From: Chloroflexota bacterium
Lineage (GTDB): Bacteria; Chloroflexota; Dehalococcoidia; SM23-28-2; RBG-16-64-32
Length of the DNA stretch: 11,789 bases
Direction of reading: 5' to 3'
Assembly (NCBI GenBank): GCA_022564695.1
Contig: JADFKX010000048.1
Coordinates: 1 to 11,789, forward strand
The notes below the pieces were generated by a model. That model did not search any database. It was given only the letters and a program-made list of their open reading frames with translations, and was not told the DNA's origin. Shown here piece after piece: positions 1 to 6,085 of this stretch (position 1 is its first letter; every line of letters starts with the position of its first letter). The position numbers and the translations under genes were made by a program.

Positions 1-49
1 CATCGTCGGCATCCTGGCAATCAAGCGCATCGTCTCAGTGGACATCTAG
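1..49 (+). CDS. tadB: TadB C-terminus (partial, type II secretion F-like protein)
   Basis: Only the last 15 codons and a TAG stop (47-49) are inside the window. They read IVGILAIKRIVSVDI. The short hydrophobic stretch followed by a basic I-K-R-I-V segment is typical of the last transmembrane helix and tail of TadB. The position directly upstream of tadC, 11 bases before its ATG, supports this, since tadB and tadC are normally adjacent in tad/flp pilus operons. The identification rests mainly on context. Confidence 0.6.
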   Translation, partial: IVGILAIKRIVSVDI

Positions 50-60
50 GAGGTGGAGTG

Positions 61-975
61 ATGGCACTAGCAACAATAGCAGCACTGACCGCGTTCCTGG
101 GCGTCCTCATGATCACTATGTCCCTCGCCAGCCGGCGGCGGGATAACCCGCTGAGCGCACGCGTCCGGAGCCTCGCCGCCTACATGCCGGAGGACGAGAC
201 CAACGATATGACGCGCCCATTCTCACAGCGCATCGTATGGCCGATCTTCGAGGGTATCGCCAACGCTTTCGCAAAACTGCTGCCCTCTACATTCGTCGAC
301 CGCGTCCGGTACCTGCTGACCCTGGCGGGGAATCCGTTCACTCTGAGCGGCTTCCTCTTCCTCATGGCCGTCACGGGCATAGCTGTCCCCGGAATGTTCT
401 TGGCCCTGATGCTACTCGCGGGCAGTGGTATAGGCGCAATCCAGATACTGGGCTTGCTCGCCTTCATCGCCGCCGGGCTTTACGCCCCTTATTTCTGGCT
501 GGCGAAGCGGGTAAGCCGAAGGCAGAATGAGATTCTCAAGAGCCTGCCTAACGCACTGGACCTGATCACGACTTGCGTGGAGGCCGGCCTGGGCTTGGAC
601 TCCGCCTTCGCCAAGGTGGCGGAGCGTCTGCCGGGCCCCTTCGGCGACGAACTGGCCCACGCCCTGCGAGACATGGCTCTGGGCCGCAGCCGCCGTGACG
701 CCCTTCGCGAAATTGGCGAGAGAACCGGCGTACCGGACGTCATGACCTTCATGGCTTCCATCATCCACGCCGAAACGACCGGCTCATCCATCGGCGATGT
801 CCTCAGGGTCCAGGCAGACCAGATGCGTACCCGCCGACGGCAGCGGGTTGAACAGACCGCGCAGAAGATACCCATCTATATGACCTTCCCTCTGGTCCTG
901 TTCCTGCTCCCCTCTCTATTCATTGCCATCCTGGGTCCCGCGGCGATCCAGATACTGGACAACCTGAGCGGCTAA
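61..975 (+). CDS. tadC: TadC, inner-membrane platform protein of Tad/Flp pilus
   Basis: Protein of 304 aa. TadC is a polytopic inner-membrane protein that with TadB forms the platform on which the TadA ATPase assembles type IVc (Flp) pili. A hydrophobic helix lies at about residues 2-22, two to three more at about 95-150, a cytoplasmic T2SSF domain at about 155-265 (LPNALDLITTCVEAGLGLD, then AETTGSSIGDVLR), and a final helix pair at about 272-302 ending near ILGPAAIQIL. The length is normal for TadC. ATG at 61 is preferred over GTG at 58 because AGGAGG at 48-53 sits 7 bases from the ATG but only 4 from the GTG. The gene follows tadB closely, so it is the 3' end of an operon, and a terminator follows it. 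Confidence 0.9.
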   Translation: MALATIAALTAFLGVLMITMSLASRRRDNPLSARVRSLAAYMPEDETNDMTRPFSQRIVWPIFEGIANAFAKLLPSTFVDRVRYLLTLAGNPFTLSGFLFLMAVTGIAVPGMFLALMLLAGSGIGAIQILGLLAFIAAGLYAPYFWLAKRVSRRQNEILKSLPNALDLITTCVEAGLGLDSAFAKVAERLPGPFGDELAHALRDMALGRSRRDALREIGERTGVPDVMTFMASIIHAETTGSSIGDVLRVQADQMRTRRRQRVEQTAQKIPIYMTFPLVLFLLPSLFIAILGPAAIQILDNLSG

Positions 976-1002
976 ACTTAACACTTCCCTTACTGCCTGC
1001 CG

Positions 1003-1046
1003 CGAGAGCCGGGCCTGACGAAAATCGGGGCCGGCTCTCGTTCTTT
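1003..1046 (+). terminator. Intrinsic terminator after tadC
   Basis: Perfect 10-bp stem, CGAGAGCCGG (1003-1012) pairing with CCGGCTCTCG (1031-1040). The 18-nt intervening part can form a few more pairs, and TTCTTT (1041-1046) follows. It lies 28 bp after the tadC stop and ends the tad operon before the gap promoter. Confidence 0.8.
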
Positions 1047-1074
1047 GCCCTCCCCGCTGGCCTGACGATATACT
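1045..1074 (+). promoter_or_regulatory. Probable sigma70-type promoter of the gap operon
   Basis: TTGCCC at 1045-1050, an 18-bp spacer, and TATACT at 1069-1074. Transcription would start near 1081, giving a leader of about 34 nt with GAGGAGG at 1101-1107 before the gap ATG at 1115. The -35 overlaps the T-tract of the preceding terminator. The 18-bp spacing matches the ffh and tRNA promoters in this window. Confidence 0.6.
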
Positions 1075-1114
1075 GAAGGGTGACGCCCCGCGACCTACTA
1101 GAGGAGGCACCCCA

Positions 1115-2131
1115 ATGGCAGTAAAGATAGGCATCAACGGTTTCGGCCGCATTGGCCGCCAGGTGTTCAAGGCGATCCACGACTTCCACCCGGACACGCT
1201 CCAGGTAGTAGCCATCAACGACCTGACCGACCCCCAGACAAACGCCCACCTGCTGAAATACGATAGCAACTACGGCCCCTTCCCCGGCGACATCAGTGCC
1301 AGCGACGACGCCATCACGGTTAACGGCCAGTCCATCAAAGTCCTGGCCCAACGCGACCCTGCCCAGATCCCCTGGAAGGACCTAGGCATAGAGATAGTCG
1401 TAGAGTCCACCGGCCTCTTCACCGCCGCCGAAAAGGCCCGCGCCCACATCAACGGCGGCGGCGCTAAAAAGGTGATCATCAGCGCCCCCGCCAAGGGTGA
1501 GGACTTCACCGTCGTCCTGGGTGTCAACGAAGCGATGTACGACCCGGCCAACCACAACGTCATCTCCAACGCATCCTGCACCACCAACTGCATCGCTCCC
1601 GTGGTCAAGGTGCTGCACGATTCGTTCGGCATAGACAAGGGTTTCATGACCACCATTCACGCCTATACCAACGACCAGGTGATCCTGGACACCGTGCACA
1701 CTGACCTGCGCCGGGCCCGCTCCGCAGCGCTCAACATCATCCCCACCACTACCGGCGCCGCCCGCGCCGTCACCATCGTGATACCAGAACTCAAGGGCCG
1801 CCTGGACGGCATGGCCTTCCGCGTGCCCACCCCTACGGTCTCCGTCTGCGACTTCGTGGCTACCCTGCAGAATCCCACCACCGTCGAGGCGGTCAACGAG
1901 GCGTTCCGCGACGCCGCCTCGGAATCGCTGCGGGGCATCCTGGAGTACTGCGACGAGCCCCTCGTCTCCTCCGACTTCAAGGGCAACCCCGCCAGCTCCA
2001 TCTTCGATTCCCTGAGCACGCTGGTCATGGACGGGACCCTTGTGAAGGCAATCTCCTGGTACGACAACGAGTGGGGCTACGCCTGCCGCACGGGCGACCT
2101 GTGCGCCTTCCTGGCCGACAAGGGGCTATGA
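1115..2131 (+). CDS. gap: Type I glyceraldehyde-3-phosphate dehydrogenase
   Basis: Protein of 338 aa, the normal family length. GAPDH catalyses reversible oxidative phosphorylation of glyceraldehyde 3-phosphate to 1,3-bisphosphoglycerate with NAD(P) in cytosolic glycolysis or gluconeogenesis. The N-terminal Rossmann motif INGFGRIGRQ is at residues 7-16. The catalytic cysteine is C155 in SNASCTTNC, and the paired histidine is H182 in TIHAYTNDQ. The catalytic-domain signature ALNIIPTTTGAA follows. N35-D36-L37 at the end of the second strand is the usual pattern of NAD-preferring catabolic enzymes. The start is fixed by GAGGAGG at 1101-1107. The TGA stop overlaps the ATG of the next gene (ATGA, 2128-2131), implying translational coupling. 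Confidence 0.97.
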   Translation: MAVKIGINGFGRIGRQVFKAIHDFHPDTLQVVAINDLTDPQTNAHLLKYDSNYGPFPGDISASDDAITVNGQSIKVLAQRDPAQIPWKDLGIEIVVESTGLFTAAEKARAHINGGGAKKVIISAPAKGEDFTVVLGVNEAMYDPANHNVISNASCTTNCIAPVVKVLHDSFGIDKGFMTTIHAYTNDQVILDTVHTDLRRARSAALNIIPTTTGAARAVTIVIPELKGRLDGMAFRVPTPTVSVCDFVATLQNPTTVEAVNEAFRDAASESLRGILEYCDEPLVSSDFKGNPASSIFDSLSTLVMDGTLVKAISWYDNEWGYACRTGDLCAFLADKGL

Positions 2132-3108
2132 ACAGGCTGACCCTCACAGGTAAGATCACAGCTGTTCCGCCATTCCTGGCGGCGCTGGCCGTCATCGCCG
2201 CAGCCTGCTCGGGCGGGGCCGGGGGTGGCGCCGGGGGCGATTCGGACGCCATCACCGAAGTGACGCCTGTGATCATTAACTCGGAGCTGGCCGTGGGCGA
2301 GAACCGCTTCATGATCGGCCTCCTCAGCTCGGAGAACGAGGAGATCGTCGGCGCTGCCGTCACCTTCCGCTTCTTCAAGCTGGATGGCGACCAGCAAGAG
2401 GTGCGAGAAGAGGCCCAGGCCACGCCGATAACCCTGGCGAAGACCTATACCCACACCCATGAGGACGGGACCGTTGAGACGCACGAGGCAGGCGAGAGCG
2501 GAGTCTACTTGGCCGCGGTCCGGTTCGATGAGCCCGGCCAGTGGGGAGTGGAAGTGACAGCCACCGTCGCCGATGTGACCTACGACCCGTCCTCTATTGG
2601 GTTCACGGTTCTTGAGGAGAGCGCGTCCGTAGCCATGGGCGCACCGGCGCCCCTCAGCGAGACGCTAACCCTGGACGACGTGGAAGACGTGGCAGAGATC
2701 GACACCTCGAACCCTCCCATCCCTGAGATGCATACGTTGACCATCGCCGAAGCGGTAACGTCCGGCAGACCATCCGTCATCATATTCGCCACGCCCGCCT
2801 TCTGCCTGAGCCGTATCTGCGGCCCCACCAAGGATGTCGTCGATGACCTGTTCGAGCAGTACAAGGACGAGGTGAACTTCGTCCATGTGGAGCCGTACGA
2901 GCTGGATAGGGCTCGCAGCGGCGAGGGGCTGTTTCCCGTCCCGGCCACCATAGAGTGGGGCCTGACATCCGAGCCCTGGGTGTTCCTTGTGGACAGCGAG
3001 GGCAATATCGCCGCCAAGTTTGAAGCGGTGGTCACTATGGACGAACTGACCGAGGCTCTCAACCCTCTCCTGGACGCCGACGTCCCCAGCAGCGAGCGGG
3101 GGTACTAG
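2128..3108 (+). CDS. Lipoprotein with C-terminal thioredoxin-like domain
   Basis: Protein of 326 aa. The ATG at 2128 overlaps the gap stop and is chosen over in-frame starts inside gap because it gives a clean lipoprotein signal: basic N-terminus, hydrophobic core, then A-A-A-C-S-G with the lipidated cysteine at C27, followed by a Gly-rich linker. Residues about 45-165 look like an extracytoplasmic beta-sandwich (GVYLAAVRFDEPGQWGVEV resembles FixH/YtkA-like folds), with a His-rich stretch THTHEDGTVETHE. Residues about 195-315 look thioredoxin-like: PSVIIFATPAFC, a pair C226 and C231 spaced CxxxxC rather than CxxC, and a cis-Pro-like SEPWVFLVD. It probably acts on the outer face of the membrane as a redox or metal-handling protein. 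Substrate unknown. The next gene begins 4 bases after its stop. Confidence 0.75.
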   Translation: MNRLTLTGKITAVPPFLAALAVIAAACSGGAGGGAGGDSDAITEVTPVIINSELAVGENRFMIGLLSSENEEIVGAAVTFRFFKLDGDQQEVREEAQATPITLAKTYTHTHEDGTVETHEAGESGVYLAAVRFDEPGQWGVEVTATVADVTYDPSSIGFTVLEESASVAMGAPAPLSETLTLDDVEDVAEIDTSNPPIPEMHTLTIAEAVTSGRPSVIIFATPAFCLSRICGPTKDVVDDLFEQYKDEVNFVHVEPYELDRARSGEGLFPVPATIEWGLTSEPWVFLVDSEGNIAAKFEAVVTMDELTEALNPLLDADVPSSERGY

Positions 3109-3112
3109 GCCC

Positions 3113-3661
3113 GTGTCCCCCAGCCCGAACTCCGGCGACCCCGCCCCCTGCTTCGAGTTGCCCTCGGCGGACGGGCGCTCTTACAGGCTGGAGGACTTCG
3201 CCGGACAGCTGCTCATCCTCGTCTTCATCCGGCATCTCGCCTGACTCCCCTGACGGGAGCACGTGTCGCAGTTGCGACACCGGTACAAAGACTTCCGCGC
3301 CGCAGGTGCGGAGGTAGCGGTGATCTCCTTCGCCCAACGCCGAGATATTGAGTACTACGCGCGCGACCTGCGAATACCGTTCCCGTTGCTCTCCGACCCC
3401 GAGCGAGCCGCCTACGAAGCCTACGGGCTGCGCAAGGGCGGCCTCTGGAGCATCTTTGGCCCCAAGACCGTCTGGGAGTACGTAAAGCTCATGGCGCACG
3501 GGCGACTCTTCCGCGGCATCCAGGCCGACCCTTTCCAGCTAGGCGGTGATTTCGTCATCGATGGAAAGGGTATCGTGCGCTTCGCCTACCGAAGCGAGGA
3601 CCCCACTGACCGGCCAGCGATGGACCGGCTTCTCCAGGCCGTTCACAGTCCGGCCCCCTAG
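3113..3661 (+). CDS. selL: SelL-like peroxiredoxin-family selenoprotein with UxxU motif (two in-frame TGA codons)
   Basis: Read from GTG at 3113 to TAG at 3659-3661, the frame encodes 182 residues interrupted only by TGA at 3242-3244 (residue 44) and 3251-3253 (residue 47). The N-terminus is AhpC/TSA-like (GDPAPCFELPSADGR, then LEDFAGQLLILVFIRH). The active site reads RHLAULPUREHVSQLR, where Cys-containing relatives have RHxxCxxCREHV. The C-terminal half continues without a break (AEVAVISF, FPLLSDPERAAYEAYGL, GGDFVIDGKGIVRFAYRS). Both TGAs therefore replace the redox cysteines. SelL proteins are known to carry UxxU and to form a diselenide bond; reaction and substrate are unsettled. GTG at 3263 has a GGGAG upstream, but a start there loses the active site. 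The G-rich stretch at 3096-3102 is a weak ribosome-binding site, so coupling to the upstream gene is likely. Recoding is inferred; selAB and tRNA-Sec are not in the window. Confidence 0.85.
3245..3283 (+). promoter_or_regulatory. Predicted bacterial SECIS element within selL
   Basis: Perfect 7-bp stem GTGTCGC (3263-3269) / GCGACAC (3274-3280) with apical loop AGTT, whose second base is G. It starts 9 nt after the second TGA. The loop begins 16 nt after the second TGA and 25 nt after the first, so both lie within the roughly 16-37 nt window usual for bacterial SECIS elements. A second hairpin, CTCCC (3245-3249) / GGGAG (3255-3259), precedes it and holds the second TGA in its 5-nt loop. A single SECIS serving two Sec codons is what has been described for bacterial SelL genes. 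Confidence 0.75.
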
Positions 3662-3674
3662 CTCGTCTATTTCC

Positions 3675-3704
3675 TTGACGCCCTCAACGACGAACCGATA
3701 CAAT
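3675..3704 (+). promoter_or_regulatory. Sigma70-type promoter of ffh operon, near-leaderless
   Basis: TTGACG at 3675-3680, an 18-bp spacer and TACAAT at 3699-3704. Start of transcription is expected at about 3711-3714, only 4-7 bases before the ffh ATG at 3718. No Shine-Dalgarno sequence is seen in that stretch. The block TTGACGCCCT recurs at the tRNA promoter (6638). Confidence 0.7.
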
Positions 3705-3717
3705 CCTCTCCGTAACT

Positions 3718-5046
3718 ATGTTCGAAGCTCTAACCGATAAACTTCAAGGCGCCTTTCGCCGTCTCGGTAGCCACGGCACCATTAGCGAGCAGGACCTTGA
3801 CGAGGCTCTGCGCGAAGTGCGCCTGGCGCTGCTAGAGGCGGACGTCAACTTCAAGGTCGTCCGTGAGTTCGTCCAGAAGGTGAAGGAGCAGGCGCTGGGC
3901 TCCCGCGTGCTCTCCAGCCTCACCCCCATGCAGCAGATCATCGACATCGTGCAACAGCAGTTGATGGAGCTGCTGGGCGGCGGTCAGGCCCGGCTGGAGC
4001 ATGCTAAGTCTGCGCCCACGGTGCTCATGCTGGTAGGGCTGAAGGGCTCCGGCAAGACCACCACAACGGCGAAGCTGGCCCTGCACCTGCGCCACCAGGG
4101 CGAAAACGTCCTGATGGTGGCCGCCGACCCCGAACGTGTGGCCGCCGCGGAGCAGCTCCTCGCCCTGGGCAAGCAGCTTAGCATCCCGGTGTACGCCAAG
4201 ACCGACAACGCGCGTCCAGCGGAGATCTGCAAGGCCGCTATGAAAGAGGCGAAGCGTAGCGGCGCCTCCTTCGTCCTCGTTGACACGGTCGGCTACGTGC
4301 AGCTTGACCCTGAAGAGCTTAAAGAGCTGGTAGAGCTAAGGAAGCTGCTGGACCCCACCGAAGTCCTCCTGATAGCGGACGCCATGACCGGGCAGGAGGC
4401 GGTACACGCTGCCGAGGAGTTCGGTCGTGCCGTGCCCCTTACCGGCCTCATCCTCACCAAGCTGGATGGCGATGCCCGCGGCGGCGCCGCCCTCTCCATT
4501 CGCGCCGTGACCGGTGTCCCCATCAAGTTCGTCGGCACCGGCGAAAAAGCGGACGCCCTGGAGCCGTTTCACCCGGATCGCTTCGCCTCCCGCATCCTGG
4601 GCATGGGCGATGTCCTCACCCTTATCGAGAAGGCGAAGGCCGAACTTACGGACGAGGACGTGGAAACCCTCTCCGAGCGTATGAAGAAAGGCACGCTCAC
4701 CCTGGAGGACTTCCTCGCCCAGTATCAGCGGGTGCGACGCATGGGCCCCTTCAGCCAGCTCGTCGGCCTGCTGCCGGGGCTCTCCCAGATAAAGGGCCGC
4801 CTTAACGTAGACGAGATGGACGAGAAGTTCTTCGACCAGGTGGAGGCGATCATCTACTCGATGACGGTGGAGGAGCGGCGTCACTCGAACATCATCGATG
4901 GCAGCCGCCGCCGCCGCATCGCTCAAGGGAGCGGCACCACCCCCGCCGATGTCAACCGCGTGATCAAGCAATACAAAGAAGCGAAGCGCATTATGCAGCA
5001 GATAGCCAGCGGACAGGACGGCAAGATCCTGTCGCTGCTCGGGTAA
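3718..5046 (+). CDS. ffh: Signal recognition particle protein Ffh
   Basis: Protein of 442 aa, normal length. Ffh is the SRP GTPase that binds signal peptides and 4.5S/6S RNA and docks with FtsY for co-translational membrane targeting. The N domain is at 1-95. The G domain is at about 100-295 with Walker A GLKGSGKT (107-114), D137-x-x-R140, G3 DTVGY (189-193), TKLDGDARGG (247-256) and GTGEK. The M domain is at about 325-435 with MGPFSQLVGLLPG and the RNA-binding SRRRRIAQGSGT. G3 is DTAGR in nearly all Ffh proteins; here A and R are replaced by V and Y. The catalytic arginine motif is DPERVAA rather than the usual DxxRPAA. The start is fixed by the family N-terminus MFEALTDKLQ. The gene heads the ffh-rpsP-khpA-rimM operon. 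Confidence 0.96.
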   Translation: MFEALTDKLQGAFRRLGSHGTISEQDLDEALREVRLALLEADVNFKVVREFVQKVKEQALGSRVLSSLTPMQQIIDIVQQQLMELLGGGQARLEHAKSAPTVLMLVGLKGSGKTTTTAKLALHLRHQGENVLMVAADPERVAAAEQLLALGKQLSIPVYAKTDNARPAEICKAAMKEAKRSGASFVLVDTVGYVQLDPEELKELVELRKLLDPTEVLLIADAMTGQEAVHAAEEFGRAVPLTGLILTKLDGDARGGAALSIRAVTGVPIKFVGTGEKADALEPFHPDRFASRILGMGDVLTLIEKAKAELTDEDVETLSERMKKGTLTLEDFLAQYQRVRRMGPFSQLVGLLPGLSQIKGRLNVDEMDEKFFDQVEAIIYSMTVEERRHSNIIDGSRRRRIAQGSGTTPADVNRVIKQYKEAKRIMQQIASGQDGKILSLLG

Positions 5047-5080
5047 GCAAACCCGATAACCCGCACACAGGAGGTGCTTA

Positions 5081-5836
5081 TTGCTCCGAATCCGTCTTTC
5101 CAGAGTAGGTAAGAAGAAGCAACCGTCCTATCGGCTTGTCGTTGCTGACTCGCGGGCGCCGCGCGATGGCGCCTTCATCAAGATCATCGGCCACTACAAC
5201 CCGCGCACGGACCCCGTCACATTGGTGGTGAAGGAAGACGAGGCGGTAGAGTGGCTCAGCCGCGGCGCCCAGCCCTCAGACACGGTCGCCAAGCTGCTCA
5301 CCCGCATCGGCGTGATGGAGCGCGCCGGCCGGGCGCCGGTGGTGTGGGACCGCAAGACGCCCGTCAAGCCGAAGAAAGCAGCAGAGGAGGAGGCCCCGGC
5401 AGCGGCGCCTGCCGCCACCGCCAAGGAAGAGACGCCGGTGAAGGCTGAAGCCCCAGCGGAAGAGACAAAGGCGGAGGCGGAAGCCCCAACCGAAGAGGCG
5501 AAGGCGAAGGCGGAGGTGAAAGCCGAAGCCCCAGCCGAAGAGGCGAAGGCGGAGGCTGAAGCCGCCCCTGAGGCCCCCGCAGAAAAGGCAGCGCCCAAGG
5601 GTAAAGCGGCTGCGGCACGTAAGGCTAAGGCGAAAGCCGAAGCCCCAGCCGAAGAGACGGAGGCTGAAGCGACCCCTGAGGCCCCCGCAGAAAAAGCAAC
5701 GCCCAAGGGTAAAGCGACTGCGGCACGTAAGGCTAAGGCAAAGGCGAAGGCCGAAGCCCCAGTTGAAGAAGTGAAGGCTGAGGCTGAGACCGAGGCGGAA
5801 AGCGAAACCCCAGACGAGACCAAATCCACGGAGTAA
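5081..5836 (+). CDS. rpsP: 30S ribosomal protein bS16 with long Ala/Glu/Lys repeat tail
   Basis: Protein of 251 aa, about three times the usual 80-90. The first ~85 residues are a standard bS16 (LRIRLSRVGKKKQPSYRLVV, then HYNPRTDPVTL and LLTRIGVMERAG), an assembly protein of the small subunit body. The start is TTG at 5081, five bases after AGGAGGTG (5069-5076); no ATG or GTG fits the conserved N-terminus. The tail from about residue 95 is low complexity (A, E, K, P) with no globular fold visible and is likely disordered or partly helical. It contains a 38-residue direct repeat with APEAPAEK, PKGK and ARKAKAK blocks. The gene lies 34 bp after ffh and 3 bp before khpA, the common ffh-rpsP-khpA order. 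Confidence 0.95.
   Translation: MLRIRLSRVGKKKQPSYRLVVADSRAPRDGAFIKIIGHYNPRTDPVTLVVKEDEAVEWLSRGAQPSDTVAKLLTRIGVMERAGRAPVVWDRKTPVKPKKAAEEEAPAAAPAATAKEETPVKAEAPAEETKAEAEAPTEEAKAKAEVKAEAPAEEAKAEAEAAPEAPAEKAAPKGKAAAARKAKAKAEAPAEETEAEATPEAPAEKATPKGKATAARKAKAKAKAEAPVEEVKAEAETEAESETPDETKSTE
5522..5788 (+). repeat. 114-bp direct repeat in the rpsP tail
   Basis: Copies begin at 5522 and 5636 with GCCGAAGCCCCAGCCGAAGA, and a partial, diverged third copy begins at 5750. The period is 114 bp (38 codons), so the reading frame is kept. Copies one and two differ by small in-frame losses and gains of 2-codon AE or AK units. This points to tandem duplication followed by slippage within the coding region. Confidence 0.8.
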
Positions 5837-5839
5837 CCC

Positions 5840-6067
5840 ATGAAAGAGCTCATCGAATTCATGGCCCGCGCCATCGTCGACTACCCGGATGAGGTTGAAG
5901 TGACTGAAGAGGAGACGGAAGACCAGATCGTGTTCCACCTCAAGGTTGCGGAATCGGACATGGGCAAGGTTATCGGCAAGCAGGGTCGCATCGCCAACGC
6001 CATGCGCACCCTGCTCAAGGTAGCCGCCATCCGCAGAGAGACGAAGGCGATCCTAGAGATCGGCTAG
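5840..6067 (+). CDS. khpA: KH-domain RNA-binding protein KhpA
   Basis: Protein of 75 aa, the usual length. It consists of one KH domain whose RNA-binding GxxG loop is G46-K-Q-G49 in VIGKQGRIANAMR. The N-terminal MKELIEFMARAIVDYPDEV is characteristic of KhpA. Family members bind many RNAs, often as a heterodimer with KhpB, and affect cell division and translation. A GGAG at 5830-5833 overlaps the rpsP stop and lies 6 bases from the ATG, so translation is probably coupled. The rpsP-khpA-rimM order is widespread in bacteria. Confidence 0.93.
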   Translation: MKELIEFMARAIVDYPDEVEVTEEETEDQIVFHLKVAESDMGKVIGKQGRIANAMRTLLKVAAIRRETKAILEIG

Positions 6068-6085
6068 CGCCGAACGCGGGCGGTT

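Noticed and set aside
2071..2127. N-terminal extension of the thioredoxin-like lipoprotein into gap
   Set aside because: The start at 2128 gives a proper lipoprotein signal peptide and the classic ATGA overlap; the extension would place charged residues before the signal.
3059..3499. Minus-strand 146-codon open frame
   Set aside because: It is antisense to selL and the end of the lipoprotein gene, with no recognisable domain or ribosome-binding site; a by-product of GC-rich codon use.
3263..3661. A 132-aa gene starting at GTG 3263
   Set aside because: It has GGGAG upstream, but the protein would begin just after the redox motif. The 50 codons upstream in the same frame are clearly AhpC/TSA sequence, so this is the tail of the recoded gene.
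3113..3661. selL as a pseudogene with two nonsense mutations
   Set aside because: Both TGAs fall exactly on the two CxxC positions, no other stop or frameshift occurs in 183 codons, and a SECIS-like hairpin is correctly placed. Random decay would not give this pattern.
5040..5055. CGGGT/ACCCG hairpin at the ffh stop as a terminator
   Set aside because: Only 5 bp, overlapping the stop codon and without a T-tract; rpsP follows in the same operon.
5194..5938. Long minus-strand open frames opposite rpsP (Ala/Ser- and Gly/Leu/Arg-rich)
   Set aside because: They are low-complexity mirror images of the repeated rpsP tail.
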